DNA from: an uncultured Verrucomicrobiae bacterium
GTDB taxonomy: Bacteria; Verrucomicrobiota; Verrucomicrobiia; Limisphaerales; AAA164-E04
Assembly: GCA_943788245.1 (NCBI GenBank)
Contig: CALSPN010000035.1
Span: 1-45,037, forward strand
Length of the DNA: 45,037 nt
Direction: 5' to 3'
A program made the position numbers and the translations under genes. Shown here piece after piece: positions 35,201 to 43,343 of this stretch; within the stretch, counting starts at the first letter, position 1, and each line of letters opens with the position of its first letter. The notes beneath the pieces were generated by a model, which saw only the letters and a program-made list of their open reading frames with translations, ran no database searches and had not been told where the DNA came from.

Positions 35201-37593
35201 CCCCATCGTGCCGGAAAACCAGTTTCCAATGCTGATGACTGATTCTGCAGAACAATATCAGATGTAAATAAATAGGTTCGCGTCAAAACCAGGGAGGGAA
35301 TCCATCCATCACGCAATCCAACAGCACGCAATACGGTGGTTTTTTTCACCTGTAAGGGACCAGTGTATGGGTGTCCGGACAAGGCATCAGGGCTGCTTCC
35401 ATCTGTCGTATAATAGATACTGACGCCCTCCAGATCAGAAAGGATCTCTACTTCAAAAGCATCTTTCATGAATCCGCTTTCAACATCGATGATAGGGACA
35501 GTTACCAATCCCGACTTCGCATCCGAGTTTAATTGACCAGGAGAAGGTGTCTCGAAGTAACCCGCATCAGAAAATGCAGCCCGGGTCGCTCCGCTCTCAA
35601 GCTGGGCTTCGAGCAGAAAATCCGGACTGGAGGCACTGTCGTTCAGAGCATGGATCGCCAGCAAATTTTTACCTGGTTCGATAAGGGATCCAAAGTTTCG
35701 AAGATCAAAGCGTTCCGCAATCACCGCCACTTCGGACCCCCTGTTGGATTCCGCAACGGAGTCAAACACAGATCTGTCTGGAGCATTGGTGCGAGCAACC
35801 TCAGCACCGTTGATGTAGGCAATGAAACCATCATCGAAACGCACATTGAGAGACAACCCTTCAAGATCTGCGTCCTCTCCAGCGAAGAACGGAAGGCGCA
35901 CATAGGCCGTAGCATGTTGACCGTACATGGAGGTCTCTATGTCCGTTTGTATCAGGTCAACAAATACTGGCTGAGGCAATCCTACTGTCCCCAGAAATTC
36001 AACTTCGGCAATCTGCATGATTTGTCCACCACTCGCTCGCAGTGAGGGAAAAACAAGTCGATACATACCAAAAGGCAAATCGTTGGGGAACGCCACCTCA
36101 AGGGTGGAAAATCTGTCTTCGAATAAAGGAAGAGGCCCTTGCGCAATGAGTTCAAAAACGCCACCACCTGATGAACCCTCCAGTCGGTAAGCGGTCGGAT
36201 CCCGGCCTTCAGCATCATTGGCCGATGTCAACCGCAATCCATTGACCACCGTCGGGCCCTGCCCAGGTTTCAAGGTGAAACCCGAATCCGTTCCGTCAAA
36301 ATTCAAGTATTTGGTTTGGGGATCGTTGTCAATGGCACGCCAGACTTCCTCGCCAAAAGGAGAATTGGAGGAACTTGGATCGATATCATCATCAGGCATT
36401 GAAATGTCTTCCAGCATCGTCACATCAATCAGAACCGGTGAGGACGTTTCCCCCGGATTCGAAACGCTCGATTCTGGTAACCAGCCGAGCAATTCGACTT
36501 CAGCTATTTGCATCGCAACGGCCACCCTTTCGTTGCGAACGGTAGGAAATACAAGACGATAGTAGGCATGTTTCAAGGTGTTTTGAAAATCGATCTGAAT
36601 GGTTTCAAAACGATTTTCAAATACAGGAATGGCTCCTTTGGCAATTTCAACAAAATTGATCCCATCGCTCGATCCTGAAAGGATAAACTGGCTTGGATCC
36701 CGTTCGGGAGCATCATTGGCCGAAGTCAGCCGAAGCCCGCTCACCGCGGTAGGCCCAAGAGACAACTTCACGGTGAAGCCGGCGTTCAATTTGTCAAAGT
36801 TCAGATATTTTGTGGCCGTGTTGTTGTCTAGGGCAGCGTCCACCATCTCTCCAACAGGTGAAAACTCAGAGGTTGGGTCAACAGGATCGAAAGCCATCGT
36901 TACGTCACCCAATACCAAAGGCTCCTCCATTGGATTTTGTGGATCACTGTTATTCCCATCTGCATTTTGCTGATATCCGATTCCAAAATGAACGGCTCCC
37001 CATTGAGAATCGTCAAAATCAGGCAAGGTCCATGCCTGGCCCATGGAGTTATCTCTAGGAAAATGAATGTTTCCAGCCGCGTCATGGGATACAAAAACGG
37101 TCCTTTCGTTTCGCATGGTAATGCCATAGGAAATATCGGGAAACTGGATGGGATATTGTGGATCATAGGCATGTGCAATTGTTCGGGTATCAGGTTGTAT
37201 CAGCCCAAGAAAACCGCCCTTGCTGCTCAACTTGAAATTAGTATGAAGCTCGGCCCCGACAAGTGCCCGATCCTTTCCTGAAGCAAAAACAATGAGAGAG
37301 GATTGCATGGGGATGAACTGATCCGGGAACCTCCATTTCGTCAGATCCGAGATATCATCACTCAGATACCAACCATTCAAGGATGCAGGCTCAGTTCCCG
37401 TATTGTAGATCTCGATCCAATCACTCCGATCCCCATCCTCATCGATCATTCCAGACTGATTCGATGCCATGAATTCTGACAGGACAAAAGGTTGCGCCGT
37501 CAATTTGATTGAAAGAAGGAAAACACTGAATAGCAGGCATCCAATATTCCAATTCACTCCCCCCCGCAAAAGTGAATCCACATAATTGAGCAT
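32278..37593 (-). CDS. Giant secreted lamin-tail / CotH-kinase-like surface protein
   Basis: A protein of about 1771 aa. Order from the chosen start: signal peptide (CLLFSVFLLSIKLTAQ); first lamin-tail domain (FMASNQSG, DWIEIYNTGTEPASLNGWYL, about 33-140); two tandem discoidin-like domains (about 240-365 and 400-535) sharing TKYLNFD, GLRLTSANDA and MQIAEVE-LG; a beta domain with RFDDGFIAYINGAEVA, repeated near 1400-1500; chitobiase-like C-terminal domain (YYTTDGSSPDAL, near 728); CotH domain (about 836-1150; GLRIQGGAF, FTFYPWDTETSMGMG); a second lamin-tail domain (from about 1524). CotH proteins are atypical kinases, but here the domain is commonly found in cell-surface proteins of PVC. Several ATGs lie upstream (to 37683); 37593 gives the cleanest signal peptide. 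No frame breaks. Confidence 0.87.
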   Translation of the reverse strand: MLNYVDSLLRGGVNWNIGCLLFSVFLLSIKLTAQPFVLSEFMASNQSGMIDEDGDRSDWIEIYNTGTEPASLNGWYLSDDISDLTKWRFPDQFIPMQSSLIVFASGKDRALVGAELHTNFKLSSKGGFLGLIQPDTRTIAHAYDPQYPIQFPDISYGITMRNERTVFVSHDAAGNIHFPRDNSMGQAWTLPDFDDSQWGAVHFGIGYQQNADGNNSDPQNPMEEPLVLGDVTMAFDPVDPTSEFSPVGEMVDAALDNNTATKYLNFDKLNAGFTVKLSLGPTAVSGLRLTSANDAPERDPSQFILSGSSDGINFVEIAKGAIPVFENRFETIQIDFQNTLKHAYYRLVFPTVRNERVAVAMQIAEVELLGWLPESSVSNPGETSSPVLIDVTMLEDISMPDDDIDPSSSNSPFGEEVWRAIDNDPQTKYLNFDGTDSGFTLKPGQGPTVVNGLRLTSANDAEGRDPTAYRLEGSSGGGVFELIAQGPLPLFEDRFSTLEVAFPNDLPFGMYRLVFPSLRASGGQIMQIAEVEFLGTVGLPQPVFVDLIQTDIETSMYGQHATAYVRLPFFAGEDADLEGLSLNVRFDDGFIAYINGAEVARTNAPDRSVFDSVAESNRGSEVAVIAERFDLRNFGSLIEPGKNLLAIHALNDSASSPDFLLEAQLESGATRAAFSDAGYFETPSPGQLNSDAKSGLVTVPIIDVESGFMKDAFEVEILSDLEGVSIYYTTDGSSPDALSGHPYTGPLQVKKTTVLRAVGLRDGWIPSLVLTRTYLFTSDIVLQNQSSALETGFPARWGSQTADYGLDNRVVGIQGRDSFDGRYKKTIQDDLLSLPSMSLVMDADALFGTRGIYTNSGSRGEAWEKPVSVELIYPENGRKGFQENAGLRIQGGAFRKFNLTLKKSFRLVFRGQYGASKLNFPLFGPDATDSFDNVVLRANGNDAWPYGGARALYIRDAFAMETARAMGMEASHTNFVHLYLNGIYWGLYNLVERPDAAFSSSYHGGDKDNWDALNQDSAPDGNRDAWNRLLDILDSGMEPEKLFNKIQGKGPDGIRDPSMENLLDVRNLIDYCILNFYMGNQDWPGRNFWVGRDREGDEGFTFYPWDTETSMGMGSDLNTDRTGVDSSVARPYAALKNNPDFRLWFADRVQHHFFNGGSFFVNPDQPQWSMVEPENNVPASRFAQLAAQIERAIVGESARWGDQLVESPFTWDDWSRERDKLLTNYFPRRSAIVLEQLRRAGLYPRIVAPVFNHTGGNVDAGFNLSMTAQGGAIFYTLDETDPRSRLQSNVISRFDLLDTSTPKRVLVPGAHNGGDAFGSDWYEDVNFVDDAWMLGVGGIGYDTGNDYGEFIGMDVTDSMQGQNGSVFIRIQFETGSQINEETNLMLLRMRYDDGFEAFLNGVNIASSNAPEMLKWNSFATGTHDDSVAVQFQDFDISGFISHLHAGTNLLAIQGLNVSSVSSDFLIDAELMVGQREIIGEQPASRIYETPILLNDLTTVKARTLSGSEWSALSEATYVVGNPRVMVSELNFHPEDPSFDEMAFGYLDGDEFEFIEIHNPGTTTFLLDGARFVDGVDFDFTQSSMSRLSPGASLLVVKNRVAFEMRYGKGLPIAGEFTGNFSNSGERVALADSENQILIDFSYDDGDSVFESGDGSGYTLIAVEDGDNPNEATYWKTSEKIGGSPGQHSELYFYERLVPNITVEGDRIMIECSVPVSGLFGLFVTEDLQLEEWHLSQSRNQEPSNGRLLFEVKASMEYPMRFFQIRRINAAP

Positions 37594-37841
37594 CCAAAAT
37601 AATGAAGATCTCAGGATTAGCATATTCATACGGCCATATAGCACTGTTGAGAGAAATAGAGTATAAGTCAAGAGAGAGGACATCACTGAATGATGATCAT
37701 AAGAAATGCTATGTGGGCGCTTGAATGATTTTTATGAATCAAAGAGCGGTGCGCGTAGCCATGACTCCTCGTTATCCACAGACAAAAACTGGTCTTAACA
37801 CCAAGGTTAGGTTAAGAGATGGATGTTCATATTTTGGCCCA

Positions 37842-38561
37842 ATGAAAAAACTGCTACTGATATTGACGACAATAATAGCGCTGACCGGACAACTATCCGC
37901 AAAGGAAGGTGTCATTTTGTTGCATGGCCTTTGCAGATCTTCGGCAAGTATGGAGAAGATGGCAAACGCACTTCAGCAAGCAGGTTATGTGGTTGAGAAT
38001 GTCGACTACCCCTCACGGACAGCAGCAATAAGAGACCTTGCCGAGCAGGCGATCGGTTCCGCCATCAAAAGCAAACAGATGCAGGATTGCTCAAAGATTC
38101 ACTTTGTGACGCATTCCATGGGGGGTATCCTGGTCAGAAGTTACTTCTCAAAGAGAAAAGAAAGTCGCCTGGGAAGGGTCGTGATGCTGGCTCCTCCCAA
38201 CCAAGGAAGTGAAGTAGTGGACAAGATCGGATCCTGGCGACTTTTTCGCTGGATCAATGGCCCGGCGGGAAGGCAGCTGAACACAAAACTGGATTCCCCT
38301 CCTCATGCCCTGGGAAAGATTCATTTTGAATGTGGTGTGATCACAGGAGATCGGTCCATCAACTGGATCAACAGTCTGCTGATTCCAGGCAAGGATGATG
38401 GGAAGGTATCCATTGCTCGATCCCAATGTTCCGGCGTCAAGGATCACCGCGTTTTTCATGTCACCCACCCCTATATCATGAAGAATCGAAAAGTGATTTC
38501 TGAAGTCATTCACTTTTTAAAGCGTGGCCATTTCAGCAAACCTGAGCCAAACAGGAAATAA
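37842..38561 (+). CDS. Secreted alpha/beta-hydrolase, lipase-like
   Basis: A 239-aa exported lipase/esterase of the alpha/beta-hydrolase fold. ATG 37842 starts a signal peptide (LLLILTTIIALTGQLSA). The oxyanion motif VILLHGLCRSS, the nucleophile elbow THSMGGILV (Ser in HSMGG), the APPNQGSE loop after it and a late His in HVTHPYIM are in the right order for triacylglycerol-lipase-like or PGAP1-like hydrolases. Divergent from the giant lamin-tail gene with about 250 bp between them, which must hold both promoters. Substrate unknown. Confidence 0.85.
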   Translation: MKKLLLILTTIIALTGQLSAKEGVILLHGLCRSSASMEKMANALQQAGYVVENVDYPSRTAAIRDLAEQAIGSAIKSKQMQDCSKIHFVTHSMGGILVRSYFSKRKESRLGRVVMLAPPNQGSEVVDKIGSWRLFRWINGPAGRQLNTKLDSPPHALGKIHFECGVITGDRSINWINSLLIPGKDDGKVSIARSQCSGVKDHRVFHVTHPYIMKNRKVISEVIHFLKRGHFSKPEPNRK

Positions 38562-38826
38562 ACGCCATTCTGATTCCTCAAAGTATGTGTTCTATGGAAA
38601 TTTTTAAACGTGTATCCGTCCGACTTACCATACATGGCCCCAAGCAAGGCATACCCAGTGAGGCTTCAACAATGTGCTCAGCGCAGGCACATGACTTGTC
38701 ATCCGCACACTGAACAAGAGGGCTGAGGAGTGGGAATCGAATCCGTGTTGCACCCCATTGGCCGTGCGAGTAACCTGCATATGTGTTTAAGCCATGTGAG
38801 TTAGAAACTTCTGAATCCGCCAATGC
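38562..38826. other. Intergenic stretch, nothing recognised
   Basis: About 265 bp after the lipase gene. No gene on either strand is supported. The in-frame upstream extension of the esterase (to 38783) lacks a signal peptide at its start and is probably leader sequence. Confidence 0.4.
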
Positions 38827-38858
38827 ACATGCGTCTTCTTGGATAAGAAGACGCATGT
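38827..38858 (+). promoter_or_regulatory. Long perfect hairpin covering an RBS and start codon
   Basis: ACATGCGTCTTCTT (38827-38840) and AAGAAGACGCATGT (38845-38858) are perfect 14-bp arms around a GGAT loop. The right arm contains the purine-rich AAGAAG (38845-38850) and the ATG (38855-38857) of the esterase gene, so folding of the mRNA would hide both. No T-run follows on either strand, which argues against a terminator. If the real start were an upstream codon, the hairpin would instead be within the coding sequence. Confidence 0.55.
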
Positions 38859-39731
38859 CTGGCAGGAGATTTGTATTCCTCTTCCTGATCGCCATTATGT
38901 CCAGCTCTAGCGGAACCATCAATGTTGCAGCAGCTGAGCAGCCAAGCTCCGGTAAATTCCTTACGTTCACGCACGCAGGCGAGGAGAGAAAATATTTACT
39001 ACATCTTCCAAAGGAGCTTCCTGAAAAGGCACCACTTGTTTTCGTGCTGCATGGCTATCGAGGGGATGCGAGAGATTACATGGCCGAGCTGGGAGTCGAG
39101 GGTATCGCTGATAAGAACGGGTTCGCGCTATGCGTTCCTCAGGGAGCCAGAGATGTCGAAGGCATACCCCACTGGAACGCCCGTCTCAAAATCAGCAGGA
39201 CGAATGACATTGACTTCCTTTCCAAGCTGGCCATCCAACTGCAACAATCTCACCGTCTGGATCCTGCCAGAACATTTGTCAGCGGTGTTTCGAATGGCGG
39301 GTTCATGAGCTATACCCTGGTGGCGGAAAGGCCCGATGTATTCAAGGCAGCAGCTTCAGTGATCGGCACCATGAGTGGATACACATGGAGGCACAGAGAT
39401 CAAATTCAGCCGACACCCATTTTGCAGATTTCCGGCATGGATGATGAGGTCGTTCCCTATAACGGCAGCATGTCTAGATCCGGCGGCTGGGGTGGCGCGC
39501 CTGACCAAGGGATAATCATCAATTTCTGGACCGAACTCAACAAGACCCGCATCGGCGGAAGTCGTCCAGGTTTCAGAGCAGGACAACCGCGCACTACTAT
39601 CAGGGACGGCACTGGTGATCAACGAGGTCTGGCATTACAAGGTCAAGGGATTTGGACACCGGATCCCGGGTGCAAACGTGTTGGGGGATACCGCATTCGA
39701 TGTAGTCTGGCAGTTCTTCAGTAAGTATTGA
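38855..39731 (+). pseudogene. Secreted PHB-depolymerase/feruloyl-esterase-like hydrolase, one frameshift
   Basis: Exported esterase of the LpqC/PHB-depolymerase family (COG3509 type), 291 aa when corrected. Signal peptide (FVFLFLIAIMSSSSG), oxyanion motif VFVLHGYRGDARDY, nucleophile elbow SGVSNGGFMSY, Asp in SGMDDEVVPY. The catalytic His block (GFGHRIPGANV) lies after a frame change: deleting one C from CCC at 39546-39548 continues the protein as ASAEVVQVSEQDN and ends at 39731. As written the frame runs to 39724 without the His, so the product would be inactive. The single +1 shift looks like those elsewhere in the window. Start ATG 38855 lies in the hairpin described above. Confidence 0.8.
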
Positions 39732-39912
39732 AAAGGCTCCCGACGGAAATCATGACAGGTGATGAGAGTCAACAACAACAATGAGCTTCCACACCATGGA
39801 CACTGGATCCATGTGGACCGTCCTCGCCTGAGTTGTCTTTCACTGGCAACTGCAATCATTGTCTTGCCCTCATGGATTCCGTTGGACTAGGTTTTCTCTT
39901 TGATAAAGACAG

Positions 39913-40296
39913 ATGATCACCGACTCCACAAAATCTCATTTGTCCCCGGCCGAGGTTCTTGACCGACTGAGGACCGTCATGGCTGCTGAACAATTTGAAA
40001 TCCTTGAATCTTCATCAAGTGAGATCCGTTTTCGACATGGAGCTTATTTCTCTTCGACTGCACCGTCGTTTCCTAAACGAGGACAGTTCCCAAAACGAGG
40101 TCGCATTCTGATTCAGCCAAGCGTGAACGGCAGTCATATTGAATACAAAATTGAAGTCTATGGCATGATCAGATACTGGCTTTTTTTCATCAGCATTGCC
40201 TGCTGCTGGCTGATCTTTCCACCTATCCTTGCATACCGAGCTTTGTCCTATCAACCGCATCAAATGATGCGCAAATTGTTGAAGACACTCGGTTAG
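39913..40296 (+). CDS. Small membrane protein, unknown
   Basis: A 127-aa protein with a soluble N-terminal part (SPAEVLDRLRTVMAAEQFEI, a beta-rich stretch with PKRGRILIQP) followed by one long or two short hydrophobic segments (YWLFFISIACCWLIFPPILA, about residues 86-105) and a basic tail. It looks like a cytoplasmic domain anchored by its C-terminus. No family recognised. ATG 39913 is the only reasonable start. Confidence 0.6.
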   Translation: MITDSTKSHLSPAEVLDRLRTVMAAEQFEILESSSSEIRFRHGAYFSSTAPSFPKRGQFPKRGRILIQPSVNGSHIEYKIEVYGMIRYWLFFISIACCWLIFPPILAYRALSYQPHQMMRKLLKTLG

Positions 40297-40564
40297 CTGA
40301 CAAACCCAATCACCCATCGAGCGCGCGCTCCCAGATTGGGGCAGGATACGGGGCGTAAAGCATCAAAACAAGAATAGGATAATTATGCATTTTTTGAATG
40401 TATACATACATTAATTGTTTGTTTGCAAGAATTTGAATTCGCCTCTCATTTTTCACTTCTCACTCCAGCCGTGTATATTAACGAATTTTTAGCACTTTGG
40501 CATTCGATCTGCAGTTAGGATTACGACACCCAAGATCGGGTGTAGACGAAGGATGGAGAATATC

Positions 40565-40831
40565 ATGACAATCACAGGAATCATCATATTAACAGCGATA
40601 TGCATCACCATCGTGAGCAGCATTCTAGGACTGTTCAACAAACGCAGGTCCATCGGCTGTGCCCTCGCAGGTGCTTTGACGATAATGGCCGCTTTGCCGG
40701 GAGCATTGCACGCGTGGGGAGAAGGACGGTCAATACCATGGACAAGCGCCTATTTAATATTGGTCCTTGTCGGAGCTGGTTCGATCTTCCGACAGCTGAT
40801 GCTTCACAAGCGAGAACAACGCCTGCTTTAA
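40565..40831 (+). CDS. Small membrane protein, unknown
   Basis: An 88-aa hydrophobic protein with three predicted helices (IIILTAICITIVSSILGLF, CALAGALTIMAALPGALHAW, TSAYLILVLVGAGSIF) and basic ends. The ATG at 40565 follows GGAG at a 6-nt spacing, whereas the ATG at 40553 is directly abutted by GAAGG, so I chose the former. No function can be offered. Confidence 0.6.
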   Translation: MTITGIIILTAICITIVSSILGLFNKRRSIGCALAGALTIMAALPGALHAWGEGRSIPWTSAYLILVLVGAGSIFRQLMLHKREQRLL

Positions 40832-41020
40832 GGATCACATCAGGATATTAGTCAACAGTTCAGCGTGATGAGCGTCGCAAGACCACTAAAGGTAAACAGC
40901 GATTCAAATTTGACGCTGCGCATGGAAAAGAAACAAAAATCAAATATGAGTAATACCCACATAACAATTTCCAACCTTAACATACTGCCCCTTCTATTGA
41001 GCAGATCAAAACGATTCGGT

Positions 41021-41834
41021 ATGGGCAGACACGCGCTGACAGTCTTGATGTTCTTCATGGTATTATCAGAAGGAATGCGCGCCGAAGCATCCATCGAGCA
41101 GCTCCGCCAAGAGTATCATGAAGCACGCGCTACCTTTGGCAAAACCAGAGATTTTGGGAAAGACTACAGAGAGTCGGTCGCATCAGCTCATGCATTGATT
41201 GCCGCACTGTTGAATCATTGGCTGAATCTGCCGGATCACTCCGGGGAGGTATCGATTGTTTGCCGGGAAATCAAAACTGTTTTGAAGGACACGGCAGGCA
41301 ATCGCTTTACAGAGCGTTATCATCAGGAGAAATCATTTCTGGCCCGAACCCTCTGGCCGCTGCTGAGCGAAAGCAAGCCGACATCCAGTCAAGCCAACTT
41401 CATGGCACAACTGATCAAGCCGCAGAAAGGCATCCATTTGTATGACTGGCTGTCGCGACTCGGCCAGCCAACGGAGCCTCTGGGTTGGGACGTGCAGAGT
41501 GACATACGCCCTGGCTCTGATTCGCAGTGGCAACGATAAGCAGGCCCGCAGACATATCAACTTACTCCATCGGAAAGTATCCATCAATCACACTCACAAT
41601 CCCAAAGGCAGTCTAGATTATGGTCCCGAGGCTGGAACGGGGCGTTATCGTGACTATGTGCACTACCTCCAGCTGTGTGAGATTCTGCACGCATTGCGGA
41701 CTACGGTTTCGAGTGATCATACAAGTGCGAGGAAACACATCGAAAACGCCCGAAAACATCGTGAGCTCCTCTCTCCTGAGGCAGCCCCACTGGTCGCTGA
41801 GATCGTCCTGCGAATCGAGGAGCAGAAGGATTAG
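41021..41834 (+). pseudogene. Secreted helical (TPR-like) protein, one frameshift
   Basis: An exported helical protein of about 270 aa once one base is removed. ATG 41021 begins a signal peptide (LTVLMFFMVLSEGMRAEA). The N-terminal frame (IEQLRQEYHEARATFGK onward) reaches GQPTEPLG near 41480; the continuation in the next frame reads VTYALALIRSGNDKQARRHI, then CEILHALRTTVSSDH and EAAPLVAEIVLRIEEQKD to 41834. The surplus base is probably in one of the GGG runs at 41482-41489. Repeating 'A..L...G....A..H' helices suggest TPR-type packing. It is followed about 80 bp later by a similar secreted helical protein. Confidence 0.6.
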
Positions 41835-41913
41835 GAGGAAGCGAAGATCTCTTGAACCACAAGCAATAATGATCATGAAATCATTGAGTGTATCTTTCCA
41901 AACGACAACAGAC

Positions 41914-42531
41914 ATGAAGCATGGGCAACCGTTATTTACCCTACTCATGTTCATCGGGCTACTGACAATCACAGGGAGCACACTCGGTGACTCTCAGGAG
42001 GAAAACACGCGCGGCATGAAGTTGGCGAGAGGGGATTTGAGTGTCGCCACCAATGAGATCGAACGGTTCTATGCCCTGGGAGACGCCGCAAGGAATGCGT
42101 TGAAAGAAGGAAAAGTCAAAGAAGCCAAAGCCCTCGCCACGGAACTGGCGCGTATGACTCCAAAATACAGGGATAACTGGAATTATGGCAACGCCGTTGC
42201 GAATGCCAATCAAGTGCTTGGGCAGATCGCACTCTCCAAGGGCGATCTGGAGAAGGCAAAAAAGCACCTCTTGGCTTCAGCCAACAGCAAGGGATCACCG
42301 CAATTAAATTCCTTTGGCCCCAATTTCAAACTAGCTGGAAAACTGGCCGAAAAAGGTGAGTATAAAACTGTACTTCGATTTTTGGCACAAGTGAAAATGT
42401 TCTGGGCCAACCCAAATGATAGAAGGGAAGCCAATTCGAAGCATGTTGCCGGTATGCACCTGCAACAACTCGATTCCTGGAGAAAGCAACTCCAGGCAGG
42501 AAAAGTTCCCGACCATCCAAGATGGCGCTAG
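41914..42531 (+). CDS. Secreted TPR-like protein
   Basis: A 205-aa exported protein with signal peptide LFTLLMFIGLLTITGSTLG. Helical repeats follow: ARNALKEGKVKEAKALATEL, NANQVLGQIALSKGDLEKA and KLAGKLAEKGEYKTVLRFLA. The phrase SPQLNSFGPNFKLAGKL recurs in a family of small Gram-negative TPR-like proteins of unknown function. ATG 41914 starts the signal peptide directly; ATG 41869 is an alternative that adds 15 residues. It may form an operon with the preceding helical protein. Confidence 0.7.
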   Translation: MKHGQPLFTLLMFIGLLTITGSTLGDSQEENTRGMKLARGDLSVATNEIERFYALGDAARNALKEGKVKEAKALATELARMTPKYRDNWNYGNAVANANQVLGQIALSKGDLEKAKKHLLASANSKGSPQLNSFGPNFKLAGKLAEKGEYKTVLRFLAQVKMFWANPNDRREANSKHVAGMHLQQLDSWRKQLQAGKVPDHPRWR

Positions 42532-42809
42532 ACCATTGAATACTCAGAAGTCCAACCATGAAACTTCATGCAGCCGCCAAGTCATATCAGGACTGACTGA
42601 CAGGATTCCTCAATACAGAGAAAGTGGAATGACCTGTCGTGGTAAATGATCATGACAAACGAACATCTAATGGACATTCAGGGCATGCTCTATGAAAGAC
42701 AGCCCCACGAAGCCTGAGGACCCGTTCCCATCTCGGAGGGATCATTCCTTCATGATACCAAAGTTTCCGAGTCATTGATTCCTACCTAAAACATGGTTTA
42801 ATATCAGCC

Positions 42810-43202
42810 ATGTCTTTCGCACCACTCATGAAGATGAACACTACGTTGTTGGCTGGCTTGTCGGGACTCATCTGGGGACTGATGGGAGCATCCTTCAGCC
42901 AAAAAGTGGCCGGCGCGCATGTATGGTTTGCGGTTCCGCTCGGCATTCCAATAGGTATTGCCGTGTTTCGCGGCAGTCGCTGGACATACAAAAAGCCTCG
43001 TTGGGTGCTGTTTTTCACCGCGATCATCAGCACCATCATTGCGGTGGCTTTATTCGGTCTTTGCGTAGGGTTGGCAGATTTAATGCGAGATATCCCAAAT
43101 CGCAACGGGCTTGCCGTGGTGATTCAGAGCATGCTGGCCTACCTGTTTGGTCTACTAACCATGCCACCGTTTTGGGCTTTTTTTCTGCTGTCATTCGGCT
43201 AA
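42810..43202 (+). CDS. Four-helix membrane protein, unknown
   Basis: A 130-aa integral membrane protein with four hydrophobic segments (TLLAGLSGLIWGLMGASF, WFAVPLGIPIGIAVF, VLFFTAIISTIIAVALFGL and the C-terminal YLFGLLTMPPFWAFFLLSF). Several in-frame ATGs (42810, 42828, 42834) are possible and none has a clear ribosome-binding site. No family is recognised. The 275 bp before it hold only very short frames. Confidence 0.6.
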   Translation: MSFAPLMKMNTTLLAGLSGLIWGLMGASFSQKVAGAHVWFAVPLGIPIGIAVFRGSRWTYKKPRWVLFFTAIISTIIAVALFGLCVGLADLMRDIPNRNGLAVVIQSMLAYLFGLLTMPPFWAFFLLSFG

Positions 43203-43343
43203 TCATGCCCTGCTACGGTTCCGCATCTACCAAGCTCCGAGCGTGTCAGAAAAACCTGATCATGCGGCCGCGAGGTACACCACTGACTGCATTCACACAG
43301 CGGGTCCAATGTACACTGAAGATGACAAGCAATGGGAGAGCCT

